53,962 bases of DNA from Mariprofundus sp. EBB-1 (GCF_003665155.1 NZ_RCFQ01000019.1:1-53962); one strand, 5' to 3'; positions 1-10,532 are shown, counted from the stretch's first letter. Notes: generated by a model from the letters alone, not told the origin. Numbers and translations are program-made.

Positions 1-123
1 AACTATTATTATTTTTAATATTAACATGCGCCGCCAGGTCGGCTGTTATTTTAGATAGATGCACAGCAATAGTTGCAAGCGTGATAACGACCGCTATCTA
101 TCAGTGAGCGATAATGGCTGAGC

Positions 124-879
124 TTATGGAACGAGCGCAGCCTCAATATCGGCAAGGAAAGGAAACCAGTCGATTAACCATGCTGCCACGCGACTGAAGC
201 TGCCCAGGAAGATTAACGAACCTACAAAAATTAACAGTACGCCCGACAATTTTTCAATAATCATCAGGTGACGTTTGAAGCCCTGAGACCAGCGTAAAAA
301 TGCATCCGTTGCTAATGCGGCCAACAAAAAGGGGATGGCCAAACCCAATGAGTATGTCGCTAACAGCGCGATACCGCGCATCAGCTCAGCCTGAGCTCCT
401 GCCACGGCTAGAATGGCTCCCAGAATAGGGCCGACACAAGGAGTCCAGCCAAATGCAAAAGCTGCGCCCAACACCAGTGCTCCCATACCATGCTTGGCAT
501 TGATGCCACCTGTATCAAAATGTGCATCCATCATCAGGAATGGGATTCGGATAATGCCGGTATAGTGAAAACCGAATACTACAATCACGGCACCGGCCAC
601 TTTCCCCAGCACGGCAAGATGCGACAACATCCATTGTCCTAGCAGCGATGCTGATGCTCCGAGTATAATAAAGACCAGACTAAATCCTGCTACAAACCAG
701 ATAGACTGCACTACTGCACGGCGTCGAACCGATGACGTTTGCCCATCCTGCTGACGCAGGTCGTTCACTGATACACCGGATATATAAGAGAGATAAGCCG
801 GCACTAAAGGCAATACGCAGGGCGATAAAAATGATAACAGCCCTGCCAATAGGGCTCCTGCAAATGTTACTTCAATCAT
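124..879 (-). CDS. ccdA: CcdA-type cytochrome c biogenesis / thiol-disulfide transmembrane protein
   Basis: This 251-residue integral membrane protein belongs to the CcdA/DsbD-transmembrane family, which passes reducing equivalents from cytoplasmic thioredoxin across the inner membrane for cytochrome c maturation. It shows the two family cysteine motifs, SPCVLPLVPAY near the N-terminus and GWTPCVGPILGAIL near residue 150, and about six hydrophobic helices. The length matches the short CcdA form without the DsbD periplasmic domains. I chose ATG at 879 because GGAG lies 5 bases upstream; a GTG at 885 is also in frame but is poorly placed relative to that site. It follows cutA on the same strand after 69 bases, so the two may be cotranscribed. 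The family call is firm; the physiological partner is not visible here. Confidence 0.9.
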   Translation of the reverse strand: MIEVTFAGALLAGLLSFLSPCVLPLVPAYLSYISGVSVNDLRQQDGQTSSVRRRAVVQSIWFVAGFSLVFIILGASASLLGQWMLSHLAVLGKVAGAVIVVFGFHYTGIIRIPFLMMDAHFDTGGINAKHGMGALVLGAAFAFGWTPCVGPILGAILAVAGAQAELMRGIALLATYSLGLAIPFLLAALATDAFLRWSQGFKRHLMIIEKLSGVLLIFVGSLIFLGSFSRVAAWLIDWFPFLADIEAALVP

Positions 880-948
880 GAACACTCCATCATTTTATTT
901 AAGTTAAGAATATATAAGCGAACCTTAGTCGGTTCATACAAGCAGAGC

Positions 949-1263
949 TTACCCTACCTCTGAATCAACCCACTCCGTATATTGCGCACTGCAATCACGC
1001 AGATCCCAGGTTATTTCCGGCAATTCATAAGGGTGCACTTGATGTAGCCATTCAAGCACTCTGTCTTTATGATTGATATTTGTTTTAATGCTCAGATAAT
1101 ATTCTTCTGCCTGCTCTACCTTACCTTTCCATCTGTAAGTGGAAATCCCAGGTCCTGTCATTTGTACGCAAGCGCACAGCTTCAGATCAATTAGCGTTGT
1201 AGCAATCAAACTGGCTTCAGAGCGTGAGCAGACACTGGTGTGAATAATACATATTTTTTGCAT
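949..1263 (-). CDS. cutA: CutA divalent-cation tolerance protein
   Basis: This 104-residue protein is a CutA family member of normal length. CutA proteins form very stable trimers and were named for copper tolerance, although their biochemical role is still debated. Visible family features are an N-terminal strand followed by a small cysteine cluster, the CACVQ segment, and the C-terminal half with HPYELPEI and a final EWV. It is transcribed away from acs, and ccdA lies 69 bases downstream. Pairing of cutA with dsbD/ccdA-type genes is common in proteobacteria, which supports both calls. Confidence 0.92.
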   Translation of the reverse strand: MQKICIIHTSVCSRSEASLIATTLIDLKLCACVQMTGPGISTYRWKGKVEQAEEYYLSIKTNINHKDRVLEWLHQVHPYELPEITWDLRDCSAQYTEWVDSEVG

Positions 1264-1289
1264 GGGCTATCTTAACGCTTGCTCAATAT

Positions 1290-1329
1290 AATCTAAAGTA
1301 GATTGTTTACACCGCTCTATGACTATAAT
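1290..1329 (+). promoter_or_regulatory. Candidate sigma70-type promoter and dyad upstream of acs
   Basis: A perfect -10 hexamer TATAAT (1324-1329) is preceded by TTGTTT (1303-1308) at a short 15-base spacing. Overlapping the -35 side is a perfect 6-3-6 dyad, AATCTA-AAG-TAGATT (1290-1304), that could be an operator. The position, about 95 bases before the acs start codon, fits. The spacing is below the optimum, so this is only a candidate. Confidence 0.4.
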
Positions 1330-1422
1330 TAAGAACAGACATGCAATGCTGCGACTATTCTGGTGTCGGAACCTTGTTTGAGCTCGGCATGCCTGCTAGA
1401 AATGAGTGTGGAGGATCAACCC

Positions 1423-3378
1423 ATGTCAGACAACATTGATAGTATTCTCGAAGAACATCGCTGCTTTTCACCACCGCAAGGGGACAAGGGCAATATCGCT
1501 TCTTTGCAAGCGTATCGTGCGCTGTGCGATGACTTCGCCAATGATTCTGATGCTATGTGGGAGCGTCTTGCTTCAGAACACCTGGATTGGAAGACACCAT
1601 TCTCTAATGTCCTGAATCAAGACAACGCGCCATTCTTTCGCTGGTTTGAAGGCGGTACATTAAACCTGTCTGAAAACTGTCTTGATCGCCATGTTGCCGC
1701 AGGTCTTGGTGATCGCAACGCCATTATTTGGGAGAGTGAAGCTGGTGAGGTGCGTAAGATCTCATACCGTGCCCTATTGGCTGATGTTTGCCGCGCCGCC
1801 AATGCCATGACCACTCTCGGCATTGGTACAGGCGACCGCGTAGTAATTTATATGCCAATGATTCCGGAAGCCGCTATTGCCATGCTGGCCTGTACCCGCA
1901 TCGGCGCTATTCATTCGGTAGTATTCGGTGCATTTTCTCCACACGCATTGAAAGATCGCATTGAAGATACCCAAGCTCGGTTGGTGATTACAGCCGATGG
2001 TGGTGGCCGCCGCGGGGGTGTGCATGCGCTTAAACCGAATGTAGATGAAGCCATCCATGAGGGTTGTCAAAGTGTTGAACACGTATGTGTGGTGCGCCAT
2101 GCTGACAATGATATTGATATGTCTGGCAAGCGTGACATCTACTGGCACGAAATCCTGCAAGTTGAACCCGATCATTGCGAACCTTTAGCTGTAGATTCCG
2201 AACATCCACTATTTATTCTCTATACATCAGGCTCTACCGGCAAACCGAAAGGCATTCTACATAGTACGGCGGGTTATCTCTTGTGGGCGCGCCTCACCAT
2301 GTTATGGACCTTTGATTTTCAACCAGAAAGTGATGTGTTCTGGTGTACCGCAGATGTCGGTTGGATCACAGGTCACACCTACTCGATTTACGGGCCGCTG
2401 GCCTGCGGTGGTACAACGGTAATGTATGAAGGGGTGCCAACATTCCCTGATCCGGGTCGCTTGTGGAAAATTTGTGAGGATCATGATGTCACTGTTTTTT
2501 ACACTGCTCCGACTGCTATTCGCGCTCTGATTAAAGCCGGTGACGAATGGCCGAATCAATATGACCTTTCCGCTTTACGCATACTTGGAACTGTAGGTGA
2601 ACCGATAAATCCGGAAGCATGGATGTGGTATCACAATGTCATTGGCAAAGCTAAGTGCCCGATTGTTGATACATGGTGGCAAACAGAAACGGGGGGCCAC
2701 ATGATTGCGCCTTTGCCATTTGCCACTCCGACCAAGCCCGGATCTGCTACACTGCCTCTGCCCGGCATTGATGTCGCTGTGGTCGATGAAAGCGGTGAGA
2801 ATGTCAGTGGTGATGGTGGTTTGCTGGTTATACGAAAACCGTGGCCATCGATGTTGCGTGGTGTTTGGGGCGATGATCAGCGTTATATTGACACGTATTG
2901 GCATAAATTTGAGGGTAAATATTATTTCGCCGGCGATGGTGCCAGGTGTGATAAAGATGGCTATATGTGGATCATGGGGCGGGTTGATGATGTATTGAAC
3001 GTTTCCGGTCACAGGCTTGGTACGATGGAGATTGAATCCGCACTGGTATCACACTCGGCTGTTGCTGAAGCTGCCGTTGTTGGTCGCCCACACGATATCA
3101 AAGGTGAAGCCGTGTGTGCATTTGTCACGCCGAAAGGCAATGTGGAGGATGCCGACGCGGCAGCCTTGGCTGCTGAACTGCGCATCCATGTTAGCAAAGA
3201 GATTGGCGCTATAGCGAAGCCGGATGATATTCGTTTCTCCAATAGTCTGCCTAAAACACGTTCTGGAAAAATCATGCGACGCCTGCTGCGGGATATTGCC
3301 GCAGGTCGAGAGATTACCTCGGATATATCAACGCTTGAAGATCAAAGTGTAGTTCAACAATTACAAAGGCCAAGATAA
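1423..3378 (+). CDS. acs: Acetyl-CoA synthetase (AMP-forming)
   Basis: Acs activates acetate to acetyl-CoA through an acetyl-AMP intermediate in the cytoplasm. The frame opens at 1363, but ATG at 1423 is the likely start: it has a strong GGAGGA 7-8 bases upstream and gives 651 residues, essentially the family length. Visible motifs are the P-loop-like [11 protein letters not shown], the acetate-pocket region [22 protein letters not shown], and the C-terminal [11 protein letters not shown] whose lysine (about residue 616) is the residue acetylated in characterised Acs enzymes. The next gene, a large AsmA-like protein, begins close to the stop codon, so acs may be the first gene of a transcript. 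I see no protein acetyltransferase or deacetylase gene nearby. Confidence 0.96.
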   Translation: MSDNIDSILEEHRCFSPPQGDKGNIASLQAYRALCDDFANDSDAMWERLASEHLDWKTPFSNVLNQDNAPFFRWFEGGTLNLSENCLDRHVAAGLGDRNAIIWESEAGEVRKISYRALLADVCRAANAMTTLGIGTGDRVVIYMPMIPEAAIAMLACTRIGAIHSVVFGAFSPHALKDRIEDTQARLVITADGGGRRGGVHALKPNVDEAIHEGCQSVEHVCVVRHADNDIDMSGKRDIYWHEILQVEPDHCEPLAVDSEHPLFILYTSGSTGKPKGILHSTAGYLLWARLTMLWTFDFQPESDVFWCTADVGWITGHTYSIYGPLACGGTTVMYEGVPTFPDPGRLWKICEDHDVTVFYTAPTAIRALIKAGDEWPNQYDLSALRILGTVGEPINPEAWMWYHNVIGKAKCPIVDTWWQTETGGHMIAPLPFATPTKPGSATLPLPGIDVAVVDESGENVSGDGGLLVIRKPWPSMLRGVWGDDQRYIDTYWHKFEGKYYFAGDGARCDKDGYMWIMGRVDDVLNVSGHRLGTMEIESALVSHSAVAEAAVVGRPHDIKGEAVCAFVTPKGNVEDADAAALAAELRIHVSKEIGAIAKPDDIRFSNSLPKTRSGKIMRRLLRDIAAGREITSDISTLEDQSVVQQLQRPR

Positions 3379-3473
3379 CCGATGGCAGCCTTATTCCTTT
3401 TGGTGTTCAGCTGAAATCGCGTCATATTTTTCATCATCCGGTCGGCACCTTTCCAGCTGGTGCGCGTTGGTAC

Positions 3474-6254
3474 TTGGCTGGTATTGCAGTGTTCACATTG
3501 TTGTGTCTGGCTATGCATTTATCGATTCAAACAGATGCTCAGCAACGCGCCGAATTGCTGGTGCAGGCCTGGGCTAAGACAGCAGATGTTCAAGTACACG
3601 ATATCCGTTATCACCTGCTTCGTAATGCGTTAATTCTTAAAGATATTCATACTGAGCGAGGTGGCGATTCCATTACCATCAAGCATATTTTATTACGCAC
3701 GAGCCCTGAATCATTGAACAGTACCAAGCCACAGATAGGGCAGGTGGAAATATCAGGTATTGAAGCGGAACTTCATCAGAATCAAGTGACCCATGCATGG
3801 CAATTAAATCAGTCACTGATGCAGATATGGCAAGCTGCTTCTTCACTGCAAGTCCGAAACGGCCATCTTGCACTGCATCTTCAGCAGCATGATAGCACCC
3901 CTTTGGTACTGGAAAATATCTTCATCTTGCAGCACTTGCAGTCGCAAACACGAATGATCATTGCATCAGCCAGTCTGCAGCATGGTTTATTACAGTGGCA
4001 GTTGCATACCGATCGCGTCAGCAATGAATCGGATGGGCTATTCAGCTGGAAGCGTGTAAATACGCAACAATTGACGGATGCATTGGCGTTACAGCCGATG
4101 GGTGGGCAGCTTGATGGCGAACTTACTTGGCACCAGTCAGGGGCCGGGCCGCAATATCCTCTTAATATTCAGGGTGAAACTCATCTGAGTTTCGCCAATA
4201 TGGTTTCAAACAACTCCGCAGAGCCCGGCAACAAGCAGCCCTTACATCACTTACGCTTTTCAGCAGCACAACAGGCAGATGCATGGAGCATCGATATCGA
4301 TGCAAGCGCATGGCCTCTTGCCGCATGGTCATCGCTCATGCCGGGTCTTGGAGAGCGCCAGTTTATTGCTGGCCACATTGATGGTTCTACGCATTGGCAG
4401 GGAGCGCCCGGGGGATGGGTCATCAACGGTTCCAAAGGAGCTATACGCGATATTGTGTTTGCTCAACCAGTGCAGGGGGATGACAAATATAATCATTCTA
4501 CTGCATGGTCCTGGAATGGCATCGATTACGACAGTTTTCATGTTGATACAAAGCAACAATATTTACACGTATCCCGCATGGCGTTGAACGATGGGAAGAT
4601 GACGCTCAACACAGAAAGGGATCCAACAGCCGCAGCTCAGCGGACTCCTCAAACAGCTACGTTGTCTGATGGTTGGAATATCAGCATTGATGACATCCAG
4701 GTACACAATATGACCATGGATATTAAGCTGCCTGATGGTGATATAACACTGCAATCCCTCACCGGGCAAGGCGCATGGCCAAAACAACATGAGCTGAGCT
4801 TTGATCTTGCTACTGACAAGCAAGACAGTTCACCTGATCCAAAGTGGCGACTGCGTGGCAATGTGAGAAAGAATGAAGCGATGCACGCTACTGATGCTGA
4901 ATTGACGGTGCATGCCAGAGATATTCCTATCACCAGCATGCGTCCTTTATTGCCTCTACGCATTGATGATAATAGTCCAGTCACTTTAGCGGGTAAGATG
5001 GATATGCGAAGCAATGTATCCGTGCAGCAAGGCATATGGCGCATGCAAGGAAAAGCCAGTGCCACAGATGTGCAGGTGTCGCATGCCGGTGATGTCTGGA
5101 TGGCCGATCATATTAGCACCACATTCGGTCCCGTCGGTATGAACCTTGATATGCAGCACATTGATAAAATCAATGTTGAACAGTGGTTATATCTCGCAGC
5201 ACTGGAACCATTACAACCGGTTCCTCAGGAGCAGGTCATCGCACCAGTGCAGAGGGCTTGGTGGGCCGCTGCCTTACGCAATAAAGGTATCCGGATTGAT
5301 CAACTTCGACTGCAAGATGGTACGCTTAGTGTGGGTCAAAAAGAGTCCCGCTGGGCTGAACATTTTGATATTCAGCTCGATAATATGGCTATAAACAGCC
5401 GTGCAAAGGTTAAAGCCAAGGCAGAAGTAGGAGGGGGGCTGTTTGAATTAAGCGGTCAGTGGAGCGCATTAACTCAAACACAGCAGTTTATGGGCTCAGC
5501 CTCACTGCACCATGCATCACCGTTCTTTTTGCATTCATGGATGTTGGCATCAGGCATGCCGCGGCTTCTTCGTGGTCATCTGGATTTACAGCTAGATATT
5601 ATTGAGGCCAGTGAGCCTGACAGTTATCAAAGCAGGTGGATGGTTCAGTTGCAGCGAGCATTATCAGAGACAGGCAATGACCAGACCGATCCTATGCTCG
5701 TTCGCACCGGTTATAATACGCATGATCTGATTCAGCGTTTAGGAGGTGAGCGTGAAATGATAAAGCTGGAGAATAGCATCGCTGGTTCCTGGCAGCAGCA
5801 GCCACTTAACTTTACTATGATCGAGCAATCCTTTTTGAGCACATTATATGATGCCTCACAACAGCAGCATTCTTCACAGGAACCATTGCACCAGCATGTT
5901 GTTCCTCAGAAGCCGACAAAGCCCTCTCTTCCTGCTGCAATAGGTTTAAATACGCAAACGCGTTTACATAATAAGAATGGCGTGCTGTCTCTGAATGAGC
6001 GTAGCCGTTTAATTAAAGTTGTACGTTATCTGCGTACAAAACCGGAGATGAGTATTGATTTGATTCCACGTTGGTCTGGAGAGAGGCTCGATGATGAAAT
6101 GCTTGCTCGAATACTGCATACGCAACATTTGATCAAACGCTATATGGTGCATCGCAAGATTGATGAAAATCGCATTTTTCCGCTCTGGCCTGCCAAAGCA
6201 GATCATGATCAGGAAATCAGTTCAATCCAGATTAAACTCAACGCACAGCATTGA
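3474..6254 (+). CDS. Large DUF748 / AsmA-superfamily envelope protein
   Basis: This is a very large protein (926 residues from the TTG used here) with one N-terminal membrane helix (AGIAVFTLLCLAMHLSI) and a long beta-rich body. It ends in the segment typical of DUF748 proteins, where a NERSRLIKVVRYLRTKPE stretch precedes the terminus. AsmA-superfamily proteins such as TamB, YhdP and YdbH form periplasm-spanning lipid conduits in characterised species; a similar role here is inferred. The start is unresolved: the frame is open back to 3339 and encodes plausible protein before the helix (GAGARWYLAG-like), but holds no ATG, GTG or TTG there. Candidates are ATA at 3375, overlapping the acs stop, and CTG at 3411. 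A 10-codon open frame at 3382-3414 ends exactly on that CTG. Confidence 0.75.
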   Translation: MAGIAVFTLLCLAMHLSIQTDAQQRAELLVQAWAKTADVQVHDIRYHLLRNALILKDIHTERGGDSITIKHILLRTSPESLNSTKPQIGQVEISGIEAELHQNQVTHAWQLNQSLMQIWQAASSLQVRNGHLALHLQQHDSTPLVLENIFILQHLQSQTRMIIASASLQHGLLQWQLHTDRVSNESDGLFSWKRVNTQQLTDALALQPMGGQLDGELTWHQSGAGPQYPLNIQGETHLSFANMVSNNSAEPGNKQPLHHLRFSAAQQADAWSIDIDASAWPLAAWSSLMPGLGERQFIAGHIDGSTHWQGAPGGWVINGSKGAIRDIVFAQPVQGDDKYNHSTAWSWNGIDYDSFHVDTKQQYLHVSRMALNDGKMTLNTERDPTAAAQRTPQTATLSDGWNISIDDIQVHNMTMDIKLPDGDITLQSLTGQGAWPKQHELSFDLATDKQDSSPDPKWRLRGNVRKNEAMHATDAELTVHARDIPITSMRPLLPLRIDDNSPVTLAGKMDMRSNVSVQQGIWRMQGKASATDVQVSHAGDVWMADHISTTFGPVGMNLDMQHIDKINVEQWLYLAALEPLQPVPQEQVIAPVQRAWWAAALRNKGIRIDQLRLQDGTLSVGQKESRWAEHFDIQLDNMAINSRAKVKAKAEVGGGLFELSGQWSALTQTQQFMGSASLHHASPFFLHSWMLASGMPRLLRGHLDLQLDIIEASEPDSYQSRWMVQLQRALSETGNDQTDPMLVRTGYNTHDLIQRLGGEREMIKLENSIAGSWQQQPLNFTMIEQSFLSTLYDASQQQHSSQEPLHQHVVPQKPTKPSLPAAIGLNTQTRLHNKNGVLSLNERSRLIKVVRYLRTKPEMSIDLIPRWSGERLDDEMLARILHTQHLIKRYMVHRKIDENRIFPLWPAKADHDQEISSIQIKLNAQH

Positions 6255-6641
6255 TCAGATAGTTTCACCACTCTGGCGGCAACCTTATCCTGAATAAACA
6301 TCATTTTTATTCGTCACTGTTAACCAGCTGAATGCATTGTAGTTACCGGCATTGGTTTTTACCTTGGATCCATTTACGCTCACTATAAATTAGCGAAAAA
6401 TAATCGCAGGATGCTATCAAGTGAACGAAATCTCACTGTTATCTTAGTATCCAGAACACCTTTCGTACAAGCTGCTTGGCTAGGCCTTTTGTTGTGCTAC
6501 ACACTCAGGTTAATCCAAGTCCCCTCCCTCTCCATCCCCCCGATCAGGGGGTTGTGGCAAGAATGTCCGGTTATACATTCGCCCCTGATACTTTTTACAG
6601 ATAAGCGTCTGTTCCTGTGAAATCGTATCCGGGGGATATTT
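6255..6641. other. 387-base intergenic region with a GC hairpin
   Basis: No convincing gene lies here. The clearest structure is a short hairpin with C-run arm 6536-6541, loop GATCA and G-run arm 6547-6551. It has no following T-run, so I do not call it a terminator. GGGGGAT at about 6631 is the ribosome binding site of the next gene. A TATAAA at about 6382 has no good -35 partner. I see no recognisable riboswitch consensus. Confidence 0.4.
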
Positions 6642-9600
6642 ATGATATATATCAAACTCAAACAGATGATTGTGCTGATGCTTGTTGCAGGCTTGATGGC
6701 CTGTGGTGGAGGAGGCGGAGGTGGCGCCACAGCAGGCGGCGGACTCTCGGGTACAGCCGCAACCGGTAAACCTATTGCCGGTCTCGTCTTCGTAAAAGAT
6801 GCCAATGGCGTCGTGCAGCAGATTGGAACGCAGGTCAACGGTAGTTTCACCCTGAACGCAACCGGCCTTACTCCACCCTTATTACTCAAGGTAGTGCCGA
6901 CCAATGGCAGTGCACCGCTATATTCTTATGCATCCAGCGTCACGCAAACCATCAATATCACACCGCTGACCAGTCTGGCTCTGTTTCTGGGCAACAATAA
7001 AGCGGATCTCGGAGCGTTATATGCCACATGGAATGGCACAGGCATCACCGCTGCAGCTATCGCCAGCGCACAGAAAACAGTCAATGCCAACTTTGCCAAT
7101 CAGTTACGCGCTGCCGGTGTGAACCCGGCCAGCTACGACTTCATGACAACCCCCTTCACAGCCAACAGCACCGGTGTAGATGGATTCCTCGACACACTAC
7201 GTCTTACGATCAATCAGCAGGCAGGCACTTTCACAACCAGCATCAATGCCGCACCATTGAGTTTTAATAAGCGTATCAATACGGCAGGCATCAATATCGG
7301 TGCCCCTGTTGTAGCTGAAACCATACCACCTGTTGTCACGGTTCCTGCGAATATCACGGTCGCAGCCGCGAAGGGAGCAACCACCGTAGCGGCCACACAA
7401 GCAACAATTGCGGCATTTCTGACTGCAGCCACGGCAACCGATAATACCGCAGTCGTTGGTCCGATTACGCATAATGCACCGGCGACCTTTCCTGCAGGTA
7501 CTACAACAGTCACATTTTCAGCCGCGGATGCTGCAGGCAATACAGGTACAGCAACGGCCACCGTTACTGTGACCGTCAATGTAGTCCCGACTAATCCGAC
7601 CATCACTTCACTGACGCCCGCCAGCGGTGCAGTAGGCAGCACGGTAACCATTAATGGAACAAACTTTATTTCAGCCACCTTTCCTGCAACCGCCGTTACT
7701 TTTGGCGGCAATATCCAGGCTACTGGTGCCAATATTGTCAGCCATACTGCCACCCAATTTGTCGTCAATGTTCCGGCAGGCGCACAATCCGGCCCCATCA
7801 CTATTCAACATATTCCCAATGGACCATCAGTAAGCACGGCCAACTTTACGATTACGACGGCAGGTGGTGGCGCTCCGGCTGATGTCACTCCTCCAGTCGT
7901 AACCCCACCAGCAAATATCACGGTTACGGCAGCGCAGGGAGCAACCAGCGTACCTGCTACTCAGGCTGCCATTGCCACCTTCCTTGGTGCTGCAACAGCT
8001 ACAGATAACGTGGCCGTAGTCGGGACCATCACCAATAATGCACCTGCCAACTTTCCTGTCGGTGTAACCACTGTAACTTTTTCCGTCTCGGATGCGGCAC
8101 GCAATACCGGTACGGCTACTGCAACCATCACAGTTAATGCGGCTCCGCTTGTGGATGCCACGCCGCCAACAGTGACCCCACCAGCAAACATCACCGTCAC
8201 GGCAGCGAAGGGTGCCACCAGCGTTCCCGCTACCCAGACTGCAATTGCCACCTTCCTAGGTGCTGCAACAGCTACAGACAATGTGGCCGTAGTCGGAGCC
8301 ATCACCAATAATGCACCGGCCAACTTCCTGATCGGTGCAACCACTGTCACCTTCTCAGCCTCGGATGCGGCGGGCAACACCGGCACTGCGACTGCAACAG
8401 TGACCGTCAATGCAGCGCCAGCTCCGGGTGGAGCCAGTCCGTTAAGTGCTTTTTGCCCGGCCACGCCGAATAATGTGCCACCCACATTAAATGGTTGGAA
8501 ATGGGCTAATCCATCTCCACAAGGTGCCAGCTTGTTAGCCGTTGCTGAAGGCAATGGTGTATTTGTTGCTGCTGGCGCAAGCGGACAGATGGTTCGAAGT
8601 ACTGATCGTGTGAACTGGACTGTTGTGGATTCAGGAACTAGATCCAAAATCGACAATTTATCATGGGATGGTAATGTTTTTTATGCATTTGCGTCTAAAT
8701 CATCTACAACCCCCGAGACTATTCTCAGTTGTGATGGTATCACATGGGCGAAGGTGCCATTTAATATTACATTTGACCCAGCTATACCAGTGCGTAGCCG
8801 AGCTTACAGTAACGTCGGAATTCATAGCCCTGTTTTTATCAATGGGAATTATTTTGCGACTGATGGAAGCTTAATATATAAAAGTACGGATGGCCTTAAT
8901 TGGGCTGCAAGCCTCTTAAACTCACCGGTCAACCCGGGTTTGATCCTTCAGCTTGTTAGCAATGGCACAAACACCATTGTCGCTCTGGGCCGTGATGGTC
9001 TTTATACTTCAACGGATTCGGGGATAACATGGCAAAAGCCGGCAACGACCCCTGTTTTCAATTATACAGGGTATGGATTTGCTAAAAAATTGGTTTGGAC
9101 AGGTAGTCAGTTTGCAATATATGTGAGTAAAACGGAGCTATCCACCAGTACTGACGGACTGACGTGGACACCGGTTGTCACCAATTCCGCAATTCCCGCC
9201 TTTAATGTCGTCTATCATCCGGAGATGATCTATTTCAATGGCACCGCTATCATGTATGGCGGTAATGACTTCACTCAGGTTACTTCCTATAACAACAATG
9301 CTGGCTTTTACTTGCTGGATGCAACCAATAATTGGATAGAAGGCGATTGGCACAGCACGAATCAGAGAGCCTTAACAAAGGTCAATGATGCTATAGTAAC
9401 CTCCGCCAATACCCTGTTGGTAGTCGGTGATGGCGGCATGATTGCAGAACAAACCGGAGCCAGTGTACCATCACAGAATGCTGTAAATCGTAACTCATGG
9501 ACCCGTCGCTCTGGTGATGCCACGCCCGGACTATTGACCAGTATCGCTACCAACGGTACGTCCTATGTCGCAGTTGGCACAGAAACAGATATTCTTTACT

Positions 9601-10532
9601 CCATTGATGGCATCACATGGACCAGACCAGTATTACCAACCTTTAAATTTGCAATTTGGAGCCCCGCTACACCAGTTACCGGGGAAATAGGTCAGGTGCA
9701 ATGGACAGGCACACAATACGTTGCCTTAGGCGACACGGGTATGATCCTGACCAGTGTGGATGGACAAACATGGGTCATCGAGAAAAAACCCGGCACAAGC
9801 AATGCTTTACCGACCCCTGACGTCAGTACATTTTTTAACGGGACTTTATTCTGGAACAATTCATTTCGCTTAAGAACGCGTACCGCAGTCAACACATATG
9901 GAACAGTAGACCCGAGTGCTGGGGCTCCTTTAATTGGTGGTGCTGGAGTCATTGTGACATCTGGCTTTGCTGACAATGGAACACGCCTCGTATCGGTAGG
10001 TAACTATGGTATCACCACAACACTGGATGGCGTGACATGGGTTTCATCCTCATTGGCTAATATCCTCAATAGTGCCAATTTTGAATTTACCGGTGTCGCT
10101 TTTAATGGAGTCAAATTTCTGGCTATCGCGAATTACAGCGTGACTGATCCGATTACCAACATCACCACAGTCACTGAAAATGTATTACAGAGTCTGGATG
10201 GGTTGGCCTGGACTCAAATTACAACCTTCCCGAATGGAAAACCATTAACGCTGGGCAGCACGTTGCGAGGTCATGCCCGTAATATTCTGAAAGGGAGCAA
10301 TGGCAAATTCATGGCTTTCGGCAGCACTATTGCCAATAGCAGCCCACGAGAAAGTCTGGATGGTATTACATGGACTGATTCAATTCTCCCTCAGGGATCT
10401 GCTAACAACTCCATTGATGCGCGTGTTTACGATCCTACTGGCAGCTATTGGAGGAGAAGCTGGGGGGACTTCATTAAAACCCCTACGCATGAGATTTTAA
10501 CCGGCTTTAGAAATGGCATTCTGGTGAAGTAA
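6642..10532 (+). CDS. Giant surface lipoprotein with HYR, TIG and BNR-like propeller modules
   Basis: This 1296-residue protein starts with a lipoprotein signal ending LMAC (Cys21), followed by a run of seven glycines that may act as a flexible tether. A carboxypeptidase-regulatory-like beta domain (about 36-110) and a mostly helical part follow. Then come HYR module 1 (about 225-312), a TIG/IPT Ig-like module (about 315-405), and HYR modules 2 and 3 (about 413-595). The rest (about 600-1296) carries ten SxDGxTW-type motifs such as STDGLTW, SIDGITW and SLDGITW, the turn signature of BNR/Asp-box beta-propellers. The ATG is preceded by GGGGGAT. The architecture suggests a secreted adhesion or ligand-binding protein. 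I see no catalytic residues and cannot name a ligand. It is followed by an inverted-repeat element and then a two-component pair. Confidence 0.85.
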   Translation: MIYIKLKQMIVLMLVAGLMACGGGGGGGATAGGGLSGTAATGKPIAGLVFVKDANGVVQQIGTQVNGSFTLNATGLTPPLLLKVVPTNGSAPLYSYASSVTQTINITPLTSLALFLGNNKADLGALYATWNGTGITAAAIASAQKTVNANFANQLRAAGVNPASYDFMTTPFTANSTGVDGFLDTLRLTINQQAGTFTTSINAAPLSFNKRINTAGINIGAPVVAETIPPVVTVPANITVAAAKGATTVAATQATIAAFLTAATATDNTAVVGPITHNAPATFPAGTTTVTFSAADAAGNTGTATATVTVTVNVVPTNPTITSLTPASGAVGSTVTINGTNFISATFPATAVTFGGNIQATGANIVSHTATQFVVNVPAGAQSGPITIQHIPNGPSVSTANFTITTAGGGAPADVTPPVVTPPANITVTAAQGATSVPATQAAIATFLGAATATDNVAVVGTITNNAPANFPVGVTTVTFSVSDAARNTGTATATITVNAAPLVDATPPTVTPPANITVTAAKGATSVPATQTAIATFLGAATATDNVAVVGAITNNAPANFLIGATTVTFSASDAAGNTGTATATVTVNAAPAPGGASPLSAFCPATPNNVPPTLNGWKWANPSPQGASLLAVAEGNGVFVAAGASGQMVRSTDRVNWTVVDSGTRSKIDNLSWDGNVFYAFASKSSTTPETILSCDGITWAKVPFNITFDPAIPVRSRAYSNVGIHSPVFINGNYFATDGSLIYKSTDGLNWAASLLNSPVNPGLILQLVSNGTNTIVALGRDGLYTSTDSGITWQKPATTPVFNYTGYGFAKKLVWTGSQFAIYVSKTELSTSTDGLTWTPVVTNSAIPAFNVVYHPEMIYFNGTAIMYGGNDFTQVTSYNNNAGFYLLDATNNWIEGDWHSTNQRALTKVNDAIVTSANTLLVVGDGGMIAEQTGASVPSQNAVNRNSWTRRSGDATPGLLTSIATNGTSYVAVGTETDILYSIDGITWTRPVLPTFKFAIWSPATPVTGEIGQVQWTGTQYVALGDTGMILTSVDGQTWVIEKKPGTSNALPTPDVSTFFNGTLFWNNSFRLRTRTAVNTYGTVDPSAGAPLIGGAGVIVTSGFADNGTRLVSVGNYGITTTLDGVTWVSSSLANILNSANFEFTGVAFNGVKFLAIANYSVTDPITNITTVTENVLQSLDGLAWTQITTFPNGKPLTLGSTLRGHARNILKGSNGKFMAFGSTIANSSPRESLDGITWTDSILPQGSANNSIDARVYDPTGSYWRRSWGDFIKTPTHEILTGFRNGILVK
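7881..8426 (+). repeat. Tandem 273-bp direct repeat encoding HYR modules 2 and 3
   Basis: Two consecutive 273-bp (91-codon) units, 7881-8153 and 8154-8426, are closely similar at the DNA level and stay in frame. Shared stretches include GTGGCCGTAGTCGG and CATCACCAATAATGCACC. Module 1 (about 7315-7575) is a more diverged relative separated by the TIG module. The similarity indicates recent duplication within the gene and a site where module number could vary. Confidence 0.85.

Noticed and set aside
6536-6551. C-run/G-run hairpin considered as a terminator of the DUF748 gene
   Set aside because: The stem is short and no T-run follows; it is almost 300 bases beyond the stop codon.
6255-6641. 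Riboswitch upstream of the giant lipoprotein
   Set aside because: I looked for cyclic-di-GMP and cobalamin class consensus segments in this leader and found none that fit.
7214-8656. Long antisense open frames (7214-7801 and 7961-8656, minus strand)
   Set aside because: They mirror the repetitive Ala/Thr/Val-rich HYR coding region, have no ribosome binding sites, and their products are low-complexity Val/Ala strings. They are by-products of biased codon use on the opposite strand.
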